Both the position numbers and the translations under genes were made by a program. The notes beneath the pieces are model-generated. The model was not told where the DNA came from. It was given only the letters and a program-made list of their open reading frames with translations, and ran no database searches. Shown here piece by piece: positions 36,212-50,900 of a DNA stretch of 64,000 nt. How positions within the stretch are numbered: position 1 is the first letter of the stretch; each line of letters begins with the position of its first letter. The DNA lies in contig NC_080586.1 in assembly GCF_029962835.1 (NCBI RefSeq), positions 67,705,501-67,769,500 on the forward strand. The letters are read 5' to 3'. Source of the DNA: Magnolia sinica. Its lineage: Eukaryota; Streptophyta; Magnoliopsida; Magnoliales; Magnoliaceae.

Positions 36212-38239
36212 GTTAATATAACGCCCCGTACTTTTCAGTACACGGGTGTCACCAGGGAAGTCTAAATCTGTTTACACATGTATAGAAACACACGTGGTCA
36301 TCCGTGCACACCGACACTCAAAATTCTCGATCTATTCATCTCAACCGTCTTGTATAGCATTCATTCGTAACTCAGGCCATCCATTCGATTGATTTTCAAA
36401 ATAGTCCAGAGACGTCTATTTTAGGATCTTAATCACTTCAATAGAAGAATCAAATCATCCACTAATATTTCATAAGTATATATGTATTTTTATTTGTTAT
36501 ATTATAAGTTTTACACAAACATAGATCAAAAGAATTATGAATTATTTATCATATAAATAATGTATGAAAAAGTGTTGTAGTGGAGTGATATGAATATAAC
36601 TAACGTATATAAAATATTATGAAAATAATATTATATTAAATAGACATAACGGGTGATAATTAATGTAGTATTAAATATCTGTTATAAATATGTATACAAA
36701 AGATTACTAGATAATTTAATAAAATTGTATATTATTTAGCAATATTACCGAATACAAGTATGATTTTAATTAAACATGATATTTTCAATTCATTTACACG
36801 TACGTTATTTATAATGTAATATTACGAATTATGTATTATTAAATACATGAGCAACAACATGTATATAGTGGTCCATTAATATTGAGATTATAATTATATA
36901 TGTGTATGCAATTTTAATCATCATAACTATAAGTAATGTACAATAGTAATGAAACTTATATTGATATTAGTATTAGTTAGTAATACATGATGAGAGCCTT
37001 ATAAATGGCCCATTAGGATCTTTTGACCGTTGACGCCCAATCTCGAAATGATCCGACCACTAGACAATGGAAAGCCACTGTTAAAGCTAGGAATCGGCTC
37101 GTATGGCCCACCTGGACCTTGGATCTGCCCCATCTTTGGTCAAAGGCTATGACAGGGCCCACAAAGTGGAATGAACGGAGTGGATTTATCACAAACATCA
37201 CTATGGACCCTACTCATATGATGTGTGTGCATAGGGCGTGTGCACGGGCGGTGCACTGAACCGCTGACTTGGGTCAAACGCGGCTGACCCACGCCTTCTT
37301 AAAACAGAGAGGAACTCTGTTTCTCTCTTCGCTTCCACCAGTGAACGAGCGTCCGTTTGAAACGTGCTATGGCCCACCATCAGGATCTGACGAAGAGATC
37401 CAAGCCGTCCATCGTGTTGGGTGAGTCGTCCCGTCCAAAACCATGTAGGCCCCGCACGTGATACTATATGTGACTTCACACAATCTCCAACGTAAACTGA
37501 CCCTACAAACACAAGTTTCTGAAAATGGAAACTGTCTGGAAGCTTTCACACAATCTCCAACGCAAACACAATCTCCAACGCAAACTATCCACCCCCCCCC
37601 CCCCCCGTGCATCCAAACACATCCCTTGTGTTCGCATTTAAGATGAAACACTTGGGAGCTTTGTCTTCTGTACTTGTCTGCTGATTAAGACATTCCAAAG
37701 GAACTAAATGTCTGTGAAGGCATTTGGTGTGACAGATTAAATGATCATAAAAACTGATACCTAACTATGTTGTGAATGATTCGGGCGGAGCAATCAAATG
37801 CAGCATGATAATTTTAGAAACCAGTCGAGTTCTTCATGACCAGAGTTCTCACATTAAAAAATGATCTCCATTGAAAGAAAACCAACCCAAATCGACATTT
37901 GATTGAATATGTCAATGCAGTAATTTCAATTTTCAATTGACCAAGCATTTAGGTGGGCAAGGAAAATGAAACCCAATTGGGTAGAATTTCAGTTCCCCAC
38001 ATTTCGACTTGAAAAAATAAAATCAAGCGGGAAATGGATATTCTCTCCTTATGAAATCTGGACCGTTGATCTGTTGGGTACGAGCATTTAATCGAAGGAG
38101 AGAATATTTCAGTTGCAATTTTAGCGGAAAATGGATATTCTCTCCTTATGAAATTTGGACCGTTGATCTGTTGGGCACGAGCATTTAATCGAAGGAGAGA
38201 ATGTATGTTTTAGGGCCCACTGCGCGGAACATCGGGCGA

Positions 38240-38660
38240 ACGAGGAAGGCTAATTCCAGACGCCCCATCTAGAGCAAATTAGGTGCGGTCCTTACCGTGG
38301 GGCCCACCTTGATGTATGAATTTTAAATCCACACCGTCCATCCGTTTTTCCAGATCATTTTAGGGCACAAGCCCAAAAATGAATCGGATCAAAATTTCAG
38401 ATGGACCATACTGTAGGAAACAGTGCTGATTGAACGGCCCACCATTAAAAAATTCCTAGGGCCCACCATAATGTTTATTTACCATCCAACCAGTTAATAA
38501 GTCACATAAATCTGGATGAAGGGAAGAAACGAATATCAACTTGATCCAAAGCTTTTTTGTCCCACAAAAAAGTTTTGATGGTCAATCACCACTGTTTCCT
38601 ATGAGATGGTCCATCTGAGATTTGGATCTATTTTTTTTTTTTTGTTTTTTGATGGTCACC
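38240..38660. mobile_element. Copy of the 'gggcccacc' MITE family
   Basis: Words in order: 'ggtgcggtcc', 'gtggggcccaccttgatgtatg', 'ccgtccatccg', 'cagatcattttagggcac', 'gtaggaaacagtgctgattg', 'gggcccaccataatg', 'tggtcaatcaccactgtttcc', 'gagatttggatct'. The right end is lost after the T run at 38631. Confidence 0.6.
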
Positions 38661-39254
38661 ACTTCCGATATTCCTTGGCCAGAAAATCTGGCCAGCCCGT
38701 GCATGTGTAATGGGATGATTAACAAAATGAAAACCAACGGTCGAGATTCAAGAATCGCTTATTAGTCGGTTGATGTGTGGGCATGCATGATATTTGGGAT
38801 AGGTCACATGCAAAGTAGGGAGCACCTCATGAGCGTCCCTGATCGTAGAAGCGTCCCTGGTCCCATCGGTATAAAATATATAATGATGGGACACTTTTCT
38901 ATTTACCCATATACGGTCATCATCGAATGCATGGTTTAAAGATGGCCAAGAATGGTTTTAGCCCGTCCTCCATAATCAGAACCGTTTATCTGATGGGCTG
39001 TTCTATGGGTCACGATTATGAATAAAATAATTCACACTGTTCCATTAGTCTCACCATGGACAACAAATGGACGGTTGAAACTGAAATGATCAAAGATCCA
39101 CTTTCAATCGGAGAAGGTACAGTAATTGAATGGTTGAGATGAATTAGTCCCACAACCTTTGAGGCCTCACCGGATAAATGGTTACGATCTAGGGAAAGCT
39201 TAGCCCGTCCAGCGTGGAGTTTCCACAGGCTGCAATTTCAAATAGTCTTGCATA

Positions 39255-39710
39255 TTATTTGTTTCCATGGAAGCGGATTCGGTGCGGTCCACATTGATGT
39301 ATGTATAGTATATCCACGCTGTCCCTCCATTTTCCATATCATTTTAGGGCACGAGAAATAATAATAATAATAAAGTACGAAGCACATACAAATCTCATGT
39401 TGACCGTACTACAGGAAACAACGGTGAATGACCGCCCACTGCTAAAAACGTCCGAGAGCTCACCCGCAATGTTTATTTATCATCCATTATGTCACGAATA
39501 CCTGGATGAATGATGGGAAAAAAACAAATATCACATTGGTCCAAAACTGTTGTTGCCCACAAAAAGTTTTTAATGGTCAATCACTATTGTCTCTTATGGT
39601 GTGGTCCATGTACATTTGGATCTGCCTGGAAGAACGATTGGACGGCATGCATATACTGCACATACACCAATGGGACCAGGGTCAGGGCCGCCCCTAATCT
39701 GGTCCCATTT
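39255..39710. mobile_element. Copy of the 'gggcccacc' MITE family
   Basis: It starts near 'gcggattcggtgcggtcc' and ends near 'gggccgcccctaatctgg'. 'cattttagggcac' (39341), 'atggtcaatcactattgtc' (39573) and 'tggacggcatgcatatac' (39640) mark the interior. ORFs listed in it on both strands are not genes. Confidence 0.6.
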
Positions 39711-39862
39711 ACAGGCATTCCCCAACCAAATTCAGCGGTGTAGATTGCACTATCATCCATGCGAGATACAGTCAATCAAATGCAGATGGGTCGGTGGAGC
39801 CTGAAGAACCAGAACATGGCTGAGCTGGACGCGGATTGCGTCCTAACCCCGCAGATGGGTTG

Positions 39863-41745
39863 AGACTTTGCTGGCATCTGAGCTGCACAATCTCTTTGCA
39901 GATAGTTGATTGAAATCTATGCTTGTTCATGTGAGACGAGTGTAAGCGCTTGGAGTTCTTAATGAATCTCAACACCTCAATGCCTCTCTGATTAACTACA
40001 AAACCTAGAAAATTCCCTACTAAAACATCAAATGTACATTTTAAAGGGTTCATTTTTATTTTGTGCACTTTCATACACTTGAAGGTTTGTTGTAAATGAG
40101 CAAGATGATCACTAAAATCAAAAGACTTGATCACGTCATCATCAATATATACTTCTAGTGTTCGGCCAATCATGTCATGGACAATGGTGTTCATGGCCCT
40201 CTCGTAAGTTGTACAATCATCTTTAAAACCAAACGGCATAACCTTCCAACAATATATATACCTAGTTAGTTGATTGAAACTAGCCTTTAGTAATCGCTTA
40301 ACCTCATCCTCCACTTTAGCTGTAACTTGAATGGTCGTCATTCTCGGAGGCTACTTAACAAGTCGAAAACCTTATCTTATGAGAAACGTATGTTCTACGA
40401 ACTCAGCTTAAACCTGGCATTTCATGATAATCCCAGGATAAAAACTGATACCTAACTATGTTGTGAATGATTCGGGCGGAGCAATCAAATGCAGCATGAT
40501 AATTTTAGAAACCAGTCGAGTTCTTCATGACCAGAGTTCTCACATTAAAAAATGATCTCCATTGAAAGAAAACCAACCCAAATCGACATTTGATTGAATA
40601 TGTCAATGCAGTAATTTCAATTTTCAATTGACCAAGCATTTAGGTGGGCAAGAAAAATGAAACCCAATTGGGTAGAATTTCAGTTCCCCACATTTCGACT
40701 TAAAAAAACAAAATCATGCGGGAAATGGATATTCTCTCCTTATGAAATCTGGACCGTTGATCTATTGGGTACGAGCATTTAATCGAAGGAGAGAATATTT
40801 CAGTTGCAATTTTAGCGGAAAATGGATATTCTCTCCTTATGAAATTTGGACCGTTGATCTGTTGGGCACGAGCATTTAATCGAAGGAGAGAATGTATGTT
40901 TTAGGGCCCACTGCGCGGAACATCGGGCGAACGAGGAAGGCTAATTCCAGACGCCGCATCCAGAGCAGATTAGGTGCGGTCCTTACTGTGGGGCCCACCT
41001 TGATGTATGAATTTTAAATCCACACCGTCCATCCATTTTTCCAGATTATTTTAGGGCACAAGCCCAAAAATGAATCGGATCAAAATTTCAGATGGGCCAT
41101 ACTGTAGGAAACAATGCTGATTGAACGGCCCACCATTTTCAATCGGAGCAATCAAATACAAGTATGATTTTAATTAAACATAATATTTTCAATTCATTTA
41201 CACGTAAGTTATTTATAATGTAATATTACGAATTATATATTATTAAATACGTGAGCAACAACATGTATATAGTGGTCCATTAATATTGAGATTATAATTA
41301 TATATGTGTATGCAATTTTAATCATCATAACTATAAGTAATATACAATAGTAATGAAACTTATATTGATATTAGTATTGGTTAGTAATACATGATGAGAG
41401 CCTTATAAATGACCCATTAGGATATTTTGACCGTTGACGTCCAATCTCGGAATGATCTGACCACTAGACAATGGAAAGCCACTGTTAAAGCTAGGAATCG
41501 GCTCGTATGGCCCACCTGGACCTTGGATCTGCCCCATCTTTGGTCAAAGGCTATGACAGGGCCCACAAAGTGGAATGAACGGAGTGGATTTATCACAAAC
41601 ATCACTATGGAACCCACTCATATGATGTGTGTGCATAGGGCGTGTGCACGGGTGGTGCATCGAACCGCTGACTTGGGTCAAACGCGGCTGACCCGCGGCT
41701 TCTCAAAATAGAGAGGAACTCTGTTTCCCTCTTCACTTCCACCAG
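39863..41745. repeat. Shuffled duplication of three nearby segments
   Basis: 39863-40438 copies 35151-35978 (RT region) with about 260 bp deleted at 'caatatatata'. 40439-41137 copies 37748-38446. 41155-41745 copies 36751-37341. The order in the source is RT, then 36.75, then 37.75; in the copy it is RT, 37.75, 36.75. Joins have short shared words ('aaaaa', 'accatt'), and 'ttcaatcggag' at the last join also occurs at 39105. The minus-strand ORF at 39772-40341 is the recopied RT fragment running over the deletion. Confidence 0.85.
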
Positions 41746-42586
41746 CGGACGTGTGAGCCAGTAAAGGCTGATCTAGGCCATCGCAAATAGAGCGTTCTTA
41801 GCCATCCAATCCACCTGTAGAGACCATGGTTTTCACAGAAAAACCAGCAACCAAAACAATGCCAGTTTCATGTTGCAGGCGGTATTTAGATCCGTTGCAC
41901 GCAGGGCCATCTAAGCCGTTCGTTTTAATCCAACGGCTCCAAGAGCTAGATTAAGCAATAAAAAGGACCGGGATTGAACAGTAAGCAGAATCCTCCTCCA
42001 TTTTCAGGCAGCTGCACTCGAAATGACCATTTTCCTCCCACTCACGAACCCACCAGCCAAATCTTCTCGGAGCTTCAACTTGGAGCATCCCTAAGCTCAT
42101 GTGCATAAATCCCAACCACCCCGGAGCTCCACTTTGAAGAAAAACTCATCAGATGGCGATTCACCATTAACAGTGGATCTTCTTCTTCGCCATTCCACCG
42201 CACCAAACTCGATTTGAACTAAACGGTTCTGATCCAGTTTGAGTATTACGAGAGTCTGGAGAGAAAGGAGAGCAGATAGGGAAAGAAGAAAAAGAAGAAA
42301 GAAAGGAAATCAGAGACTCTGAGAGGAGGCCGAGCAGCTGCCGTTGTGCGGCACTGTCTCAGCTCAGACTGAGTTGTCGACTCGGTTCAAGCATTCTGCC
42401 TTCGATCCGGGTATCTAGTGGTACTGTGGGACCTTCGGCAAGGAGAATCGAAGGAAGGAAGAGAAAAGGAGAGAGTATGGGTGGTGCAATTGCACCAACC
42501 CGACTCATTTGGGTCAAGGTTGAAGTGGGTCTTGCTGAGCCCAGATGTTGGACGTGGGTGAGAAGGAGAGCTAGGGGTATGGAAGA

Positions 42587-42589
<3 letters not shown>

Positions 42590-42636
<47 letters not shown>
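42590..42636. repeat. (GA)n microsatellite
   Basis: Uninterrupted GA run. The long ORF across it (42426-42710) is a translation of purine-rich DNA, not a gene. Confidence 0.9.
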
Positions 42637-42643
<7 letters not shown>

Positions 42644-44450
42644 GAAAAAGGAGAGAAGAAAGGAGAGAAAGGAAGGGAGAAAAGATATAAGAAGAAGAAG
42701 AAGAAACTAGAGAGAAGGGACTGAGTTGACTCGGCTGAAACCGAGTTTGACTCGGTCAGGTTGGGCTTGCGGCCTGGTTTGGTCTAGCAAGCCTGCTGGG
42801 GTGCAGGTTTGAGCGAAGGAGAAGGTGGAAGAAAGAAGAGAAGGGAGAGAGGATGAGAAATGAGGAGAGGAGCGGGAGTTGAGTTGACTCAACCGAGTCA
42901 ACTTAGGTAAGCCCACCCCTTTTCTCCATATCGAAGTTTCTTTGATTACAACTAACATTGTTGCCATTTATACCATTAATAGGATTGTTAATATTAGAAA
43001 TGCAAAGTCATTAGTAAATTATTTATAGTTACCATAGCCAAGAAAATAAAATAATATCATTATTAAGTATTAATGTATTGTTTTGTCATTCTTAAATATT
43101 ATCGTAATAGTAGATCTTAGTATTTAATTATTATCATTAGTATTACTATGATACTTGCAATCATATAACATGATTGACTATTAGAAGATTATCCATGCTT
43201 AAATTAGCTATTATAAATAAATACGAAATTTTATGGTTATTAAATATTAGCATTTTATTTATCGTGCTTAAACAATATCATTGATAGTAGATTTTGCAAT
43301 TTGATATCATCATAACGATTATCATTGCCGCGATAGCTAGCATTAATTGTGACATTGATGCTAATAAATATTTTATAACTATTAAATTGACATCGTGACT
43401 TATTTTACACTAACTATAATTTAAATCCTAGAATCTAAGTATAGAGCTAAATCCTAGGACGAAAATTCTAAATTCTATACTAAAACCCTAAAAGATAACC
43501 CTGGGCTATGATCCTAAACCCTAGGTAATATGTAGAACTTGGATCTAATTGTACATCCTGATTTATGGTAGGATTTAATTTTAAGGGAACGCGCATTCCC
43601 TAGCGATGCTGGTAGGCGATGCAAACCTAAGGTGATGATTCTTCCCCTTAAGCTTTCCATTTTTCCATTAACTTAAGTTATAGTTTTTATTTAAATTTCG
43701 ATTAATAATTAATATTTTCATCACATGTGTTAATTGTTAGAATTGAATATTAGATTTCATATTTAATATTTATCCCGCATACTCTCTTATGTTCGTGGAT
43801 TACTTATGGATTGTTTCTGGAACTTGAACTGGTACATCAGTGGGAAACCCCCACCTATAAATGTACACCCATACTTGGGATGTAAACCGATTGGTTGTGG
43901 TTGTAATGGAGCTTCGGCATAGTAGTTATTGAGTGGTGGTTTAAATTGATCAATGATGTGGGCCTACCATCCAGGGTTTGTTGTGTCCAATGGTTTTTAA
44001 AGATAGTCTTTATTGTATAATTTTGATATTGGCCCTATATGGCATATTTTTTATACTCGCCCTACATGGTTTTGTTTTGGTACTTGCCCTAGATGGGTTC
44101 GATATTTTTTATAGTGCAATCATGCGATGGTAAGCCCCATATACTGTAATATGATTGGCCACTAGTCGACGGGTTTCCATTAAACATCTTACGATGGTAG
44201 TCTCATGGGCCGGGGATGGTGGCCATGGGACACTATGCCCGATCTGTCGGCCTACGCTGGGTCGTGAGCTCCCCGTAGTGACCGTGAGCTTATTTAAATT
44301 GGCTAGTTGCAATTGGACTAATAACGGGTTGGTTAATCATGTATGCATAACATAAACCAACATCTATTGTTGTTGTACATGATATACGTAATTGCCCGTC
44401 TGAATGTTTTACCCGGGGCACAGACCAGTATCTATTGTCGTACGTACTTG

Positions 44451-44590
44451 GCTGTCTGGATGTTTTACCCAGGGCACAGACCGTCTGGATGTTTTACCGA
44501 GGGCACAGACCATCTGGATGTTTTACCCGGGTCGATGATTGCATGGGTGACGAACCCAATGTCTGTCTGGATGTTTTACCCGGGACAATG
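44451..44590. repeat. Tandem repeats of ~29 bp in the LTR
   Basis: 'tctggatgttttacc' recurs at about 44456, 44483, 44513 and 44566, each followed by a 'gggcacagacc'-like end in the first units. An older unit lies near 44400. Confidence 0.75.
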
Positions 44591-45026
44591 ACTGCATCCA
44601 TGCATATAATAAGACTGCATTTACTCTGTTTTAACTGCCTGAATATTTTATATTATTTATTAACTAATGCGGCGGTGTGTAATCTTGAGGAGAATTCACA
44701 CTGAGTTAACTACTCATCCATCAAATATACAACCATACAGGTCGCACAGGTGGCTTAATTGATTTTCAGGTTTAGACTGATGAGGAGCAAAGTACCACTA
44801 TGGAGATGCATGATTGTATTGTCAAGAGTTGCTACATGGTTTTACAGTTCCAAATTTGTTACAATTTGTTTGGTTTACATGTAATATCATTTCACTTTGT
44901 AATTGTAAGTTTGAGACATTAGTTTGTATAAGTCATTATGGGCAACTTCTTATACATCTTTAACGTAAATGAAATTTTTCATTATGTATGATTTGTCCAT
45001 TCTACGCTCATCTGCTTACTCTGATA

Positions 45027-45127
<101 letters not shown>

Positions 45128-45282
45128 GAATTTGACCATCCTTTAAGGTTAACACTCGAGTTTTTGGGAAACAAGACATATACTCGGGTCCTGAAAAGTC
45201 GGGGCGTTACAGTTAATTAGACAATTGTTATATGATTCACCTTTCTTATGAGCCCTTGCTCTTAGCAGCCCAAGTAGTGAGT

Positions 45283-45983
45283 TTAGTTATCTCTTCCTCT
45301 TCTAATATTGTACAGATCATGGCAACTCTTTGATGGTACAATTACCCTGGCCAAAATACAATAAGTGCTTTTGGCACAACTAATTCTTTGTATGTGGCTC
45401 TGCTTATGTCCTTTACTCAGCGAGTTCTTAGATACTGACACCCCAGTTGGTTGTCTGTGCTTATCCTGACTCGTAAAAGTCGTTGGCCCGACGTCGTCTT
45501 CAAAAAAATAGACTTCCATTGCGTTTGACATCACACAAAATGCCTTGTCACCGGCCGAAACAATCTCCACATTCCTTTTGTTCCAAAATATCAGGAACTG
45601 GTGTAATGACGACGAAATGCAATAGTTTGCATGAATCCAACCTCGACCCAAGAGGTCATTAAAGCTTGGCATCGATGAAACTATAAAAAATCCTACAAGT
45701 GCCTTCTTGCTTCTCACTATTAACTGAACCGATATAATTCATTTTCGCATTAGTGACGCCGTTGGTAAAGTCTGTAACCATAACTTCAGCAGCAATCATG
45801 TAAATGGTCTTTCTCTAACATTTTTAACATATTCCTTGGCAGAATGTTAACTGTTGCTCCATTATCAACCATAATGCAGGGAACGTGGCATCCATTCGTG
45901 TGGGCTGATATGAACAAATATTTTAAATGTCGTGACATTGCGTTAGATGGTTGGTCAAAGATCACATTTTTTCGAATGCACAC
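45283..45983 (-). pseudogene. Protease and downstream region of the Tat-type element
   Basis: Minus-strand reading contains 'CIMVDNGATVNILPRNMLK' (45983-45786), the retropepsin active-site region with DNGA in place of the commoner DTGA/DNGS. After a stop and frame change comes 'FNDLLGRGWIHANYCISSSLHQ', typical of the linker between protease and RT in this lineage. The reading continues to the GTTAA duplication at 45212 and, past the nested element, to the RT at 36211. Confidence 0.75.
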
Positions 45984-47099
45984 CTTACGCTATAATAATC
46001 ATAGACTTGTCTTTGCACCTTACCGATCTTTGTTTAGTTGTTTCTTCCTTGACCAACACTGCTTTGGTTTCTTTGACATCATCCTTCATAATATTCGGCT
46101 GATCTGTTTTAGCAAAAAAATTAAGTGGAAGCGTGAATACCATATTGCACTCTACTCGTAATGTGGCAATGTTCTAAATGTTATTGTCGTTATCTCTTAT
46201 TCATTAAGTCATTTGTCATCCTCTATTTTTTTACTTTGTTAAAAATTAACACTATTTTTCAACAAATCCACATTTGCCAACATTTCCTCTATCAGAAGAC
46301 TTTCCTCTAAGGGATCACTTTATTCTTCTCTCACGATCTCGCTTTCTCTGACTTTACGGTACGTTTTTTGATCACATTGGTCGTTGGGTACACCGTCAGG
46401 GTGGATAAATTGTTTTGGCCTTTTGCTTTCTATTAAATTTAATCCCCTAAACTCTGACTTGACTGGGAGCACATCGACCATATATAGTTTGCCTTTTTTA
46501 TCTGTTTTGGAGAGGATTTTGCATTTTCATCATTCTTTTTGTCGCTCTCTGCCGTTGCCAATCACGTTTTTGCATCCTTGTCATTTTCGATGGGAACTGT
46601 GGGAATTTAGGATGCACTGCTCTAGTCCATCGATTAGCCAGTGTTGGTAGGTTTGACCATCCTCAGCTGTTTTCAGTCATTCTCTATCAATGTTCTTTTC
46701 ATTTAAGCCATGACATTCCCTCTTTGGAATCTGCACAATACGACAACCTTATAAACTTGTTCATTTCATTATCATATAATATTTTCTCGACAAATACTAT
46801 CATTGGATGTCTTCATGACAACGCTCATACAATTGGCTCCCCTCTTCAACTAATTGACCCACAAAAGAACATTACCCTTAGTGTTCTTTTCAAGGTTAAG
46901 TTGCTTATCAACATACTTCGGATAATGATTGTTTTATCCTATTATTGGTACAAGTTTCACCTTTTTCCTGAGGGTATTCATGTTCTTACATCGACACGTT
47001 GATTCCTACCATTATAGAAAATGGATCGGTGTCGACTAACATGACCTTGCTCTCTCTTTTCGAAAACTTAAGCATTTCTAAATTGATGTTGTCTTGAAT

Positions 47100-47903
47100 C
47101 ATGTTTGAGAAAGCAACATAATTTCTAGTATAATGAGATCAAGATCCATGCCATTTGTAATATTATATTTTCTTCAACTCCTTTGCCAAAGGGATCCTCT
47201 ACTTTAATAGAAGTTTAATGAGTTTAGAAGCCAGTAAGAGATTAAATATCTTGTCAGCCTTAGTGATATCAAAAGAAAACCTTCTAATCTGTTGAGCAGT
47301 TCTCTTTTCAATATTAGGACATTGAAGAGATGATCCATCCTCTGATTTCATTAAAGCCATACAAATGAATGGTTGATTGAGGTTTATTTCGGCTAAGACT
47401 ATCTCATAATTTAGACCACGATAGCATGTCCATGATGATGAATTTTTTTGTTGGTTTTCTTCATGAATAAGCCATTTGTATATGGTTGCTCTATCCAATT
47501 GATCGATCAAATCTTCAAAGTCCATTCATTCAAACTTTTTTTAGAGTTTGATGTCTAGACCTTCTACGACGAACTTGATAAATTGAGTTTCTGGAAGGAA
47601 ACCCCGACATTTGCTTTTTTACTTTTTTAAATCGCGTAGTATATAATTTAGCCAACTTGCCTGGAAATTGTCTTAAGTGCAACAAGTCAGCCAAAGGGAA
47701 TTTTGGCTCAGTTCAATATAATTAAGCATGAAATATTTCTTCCATATCTTGTTAGGATTATACTAAATTCGTTGGCAAATTAATATACCATGTAAATGTG
47801 GTGTTCGTTAACGAACTTGCGAACCACTTCAACTTTACATACTCATTTGCCAAGAATTAGCCCCATTGTATAGTAAAACGATCAATATATTCTACTGTAT
47901 ATT
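47100..47903 (-). pseudogene. gag C-terminal region of the Tat-type element
   Basis: The minus-strand ORF 47525-47199 ends in 'FSFDITKADKIFNLLLASKLIKL', which resembles the gag tail preceding the zinc-knuckle/linker in Tat elements. Upstream, to the ATATT duplication at 47899, gag-like sequence continues with stops. 46000-47100 is linker sequence without a recognisable domain. Confidence 0.6.
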
Positions 47904-50900
47904 TGTAACGCCCTGAAAATTGGGGGTCAAGCATAGACTCTACTCCCAAGTTCCAACGTATCACTTATGCAACATAGATAATGATGATTAAATGTCATCC
48001 ATATTAGTGCCTTAAACATGAATGTGATTATACCAAAACAACAAATCATACTCCAGAGACAATTTAAATTATGTAAGCGGAAGACTGTGATATGTATATA
48101 AACTGTATAAAAGCGATAGCAAGCCCTCAGAGTATGATTGTCACTAGGTTAAATAATTACAAGTTTAGTTCCAAAATATACAAAATGAGAAAGTGGAATG
48201 TTCTCTATCCAAAACCCTATGGCCCCGTCAGCGCAACTCCAGGTCTATATAGACCCGCCAGAGAGTTGCATATATGAGAACTCCTCCTCGTCATTGTAAT
48301 AGTCCGGCTCTACCTCATAAGCAACGTCATCACCTGCAGTTAAGACAGAGTCTAATTGGTATGTACAACACCATCTTAGAACGTGGGAGTGAGTGATCAA
48401 GTCAGTGGAGCTATAAAGCAAAGGTTAACATATTATTAATTCAGCCAAGCAGTAATGATAAAGCAATACAACAAACATTCTTAGGTACTATAGTTAATGC
48501 AAGGATGATATGTATTAATGATGTATGCCCTCACCTGCACTTCCTCTACAACTTCATCTCACGGTCGCGGCATGCATACCTTCCACTGTGCTCAACTCCA
48601 ACACCAAAGGCACATGCAATGCGGTGCATGAATGTGATTACCGAGTTCTTATTAGACCTTTTCATACAACAGGATTGGGAAGCTAAGGTACCTCCCTTAT
48701 ATCATTTACCAAACAATGATCCATTCTAGGGTCATCAGTCCTAGTAAATCTCATACGATGTTGCGGTTCTAGGCCGCTATAAAGGGCTCGTCACCTGATC
48801 AGTGTAGGCCTAGTTTATACTCTAGTTGCTACGGAAAGGCCCGTCACCTCAGCGTAGTTTCAGAGTATGCTCGAGGTCACTACAAAGGGCTTGTCACCTA
48901 ATCAGTGTAGGCCGACAACTCGAATACAGTGTCTTATACCACCGTATTCGGCTCACAAGCTTTGGTTACTCACTAGTCACTACAGGGAGGCTCGTCGCCC
49001 CAGCGTAGGTCGATAGCTCGACCACGGTGTCCCATACCACCATGCCCGGCTCATGAGTCTTAGCAGATCGAGGTACCAAGGTTAAACAGGCTTTCCACTG
49101 CTGAGTTTGGTACCTTAGATTCAAGCAGTAGCGTCCATACATGGTGAACATACATCGGACCAATCGGGTTATTTGACAAGCTCGACTAGTATGATCGCAC
49201 GTTGATTTGATCAAGATGGAGTGTATAAGTATTCCGCGTGGCCTAACCACTGTCGTCAAACGACGTATGACTTGGATTCATCGAATGTATCTGTCGTGGC
49301 TGAAACAAGTTGGCCACCGATCGTAAACCGTTACCGATTTCCTGGACTACATCGTAACTCTAAACACACTTCAAATACGATAGGAATACATATGTGTTAG
49401 TCCAAAATAGCATGTAGCATCCAACTTAAATATAAGTCTCATTTGAGCATTTCAACAAACACATAGTGTACATGTTAGCATACATAGGCATTCAACCATA
49501 AAGCACGTACTAGTAATATAGGATACATCAAGGAAACTATAACCATAGTTAAGGGAGTTGAGAATTCTATCTCAACACCCTCAGTACATGCATTTCAACA
49601 AGTATTTCCTCATTAAGGCATCTTATCAAACACTTAGACTGCACCTTTCAACATATGTGTATTAGACTAGCTATAACATATATCCTGGCAAGCCCTTTTA
49701 CAAAAGAGTTGCCACATACACAACAAGCATATATTTATGGTTAATGATCATGGCAAGCATAAATCTAAATTCCATATTCATTCAAACATTTTTACAAGCA
49801 CTTAGACTACACACTTCAACATACGTAACGTATGTTGGCGATAACAGGTATTAGGGCAAATCCTTTCACCAAGGAGTTGTCACACGCATAACAGTCATAT
49901 ATTCACGACGAATAATCATGGTAAGCACGAATCCAAATTCCATACTCATTCAATCATATCAACAAACACATGGAATACACTATATTCAACATTGTTCATA
50001 TATATGTGTAAAGCGCGGGAAACATCGTATCTAAGTATGTGATAGCATTCAAGTTAGTTATAAATCATTAACTGACATTGAAAGCCTTGAAAACCATAAC
50101 CTAAACAATTATAGTTCGCACCTTTCGCCGGTAGACTCGTAACGAACTCAGTTTAAACATTAAGCCTTTGTCTACAGCACAACGGCAACCTATAGTATGA
50201 AATAGGTTAGCCATTTCACCATCTAATCTATTTAAATCCCTAGAACAGCTTAGGGTTAGGATTTCTTACCCAAGTACGGAGTCGGAATCGCCAGAATAAC
50301 GATATAGATGTGATGGTTAAGCACATAGAGCGTCACGGAAAGATCCCAGGAACAATCTCCAACACTCTCCCTCACTTTCTCTCTCTTTACTCTCTTCTCT
50401 CTCTTAGGGTTTTCCAAATTCGTATGGAATGAGAGAGAGGGGGGGGGTTTAAGGCACTTATATAGGCCCAGAAGTGATGGGAATGGCCCCAGGGCCATGA
50501 TATACTTAGGTTATAGCCAAGGACGGATTGTTCTGGTCCAACGGAGCACTTTTGGAGGCACCTTTTCTACATGCGGTCGGACTTAAGCTCCCTGACATTG
50601 GATCTAGGTCAAGTTAAGTTTTCGGTCCTATAGAATTTACAGATCGACCGTGGCGGACCAGTTTCAGTTCAACGGTCACCGGTACTCGATCAGGGCCACA
50701 AGTGAATTGTCATGTGTTGAAAATTTTTTCTGATCCGAGGGTGTAATTAGGTCTAAATCTGACGGTCTGAAACCTTAGATTTGGCCTGCAAGCGAACGAC
50801 TCAATTCACTAAAGTTTCAGTTCATTTCCTAAGGTATTTGCGTTTCTCACACACTTCACTCCGGGCTCAAGTTGTGTAGTTCAGGATACTATTTGGACTT

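Noticed and set aside
42426..42967. ORFs rich in Arg/Glu (plus) and Ser/Leu (minus)
   Set aside because: They come from purine-rich and GA-repeat sequence in the nested LTR.
44451..44590. Regular repeats that could suggest a CRISPR-like array
   Set aside because: Units are contiguous tandem repeats inside a plant LTR, with no unique spacers and no cas genes.
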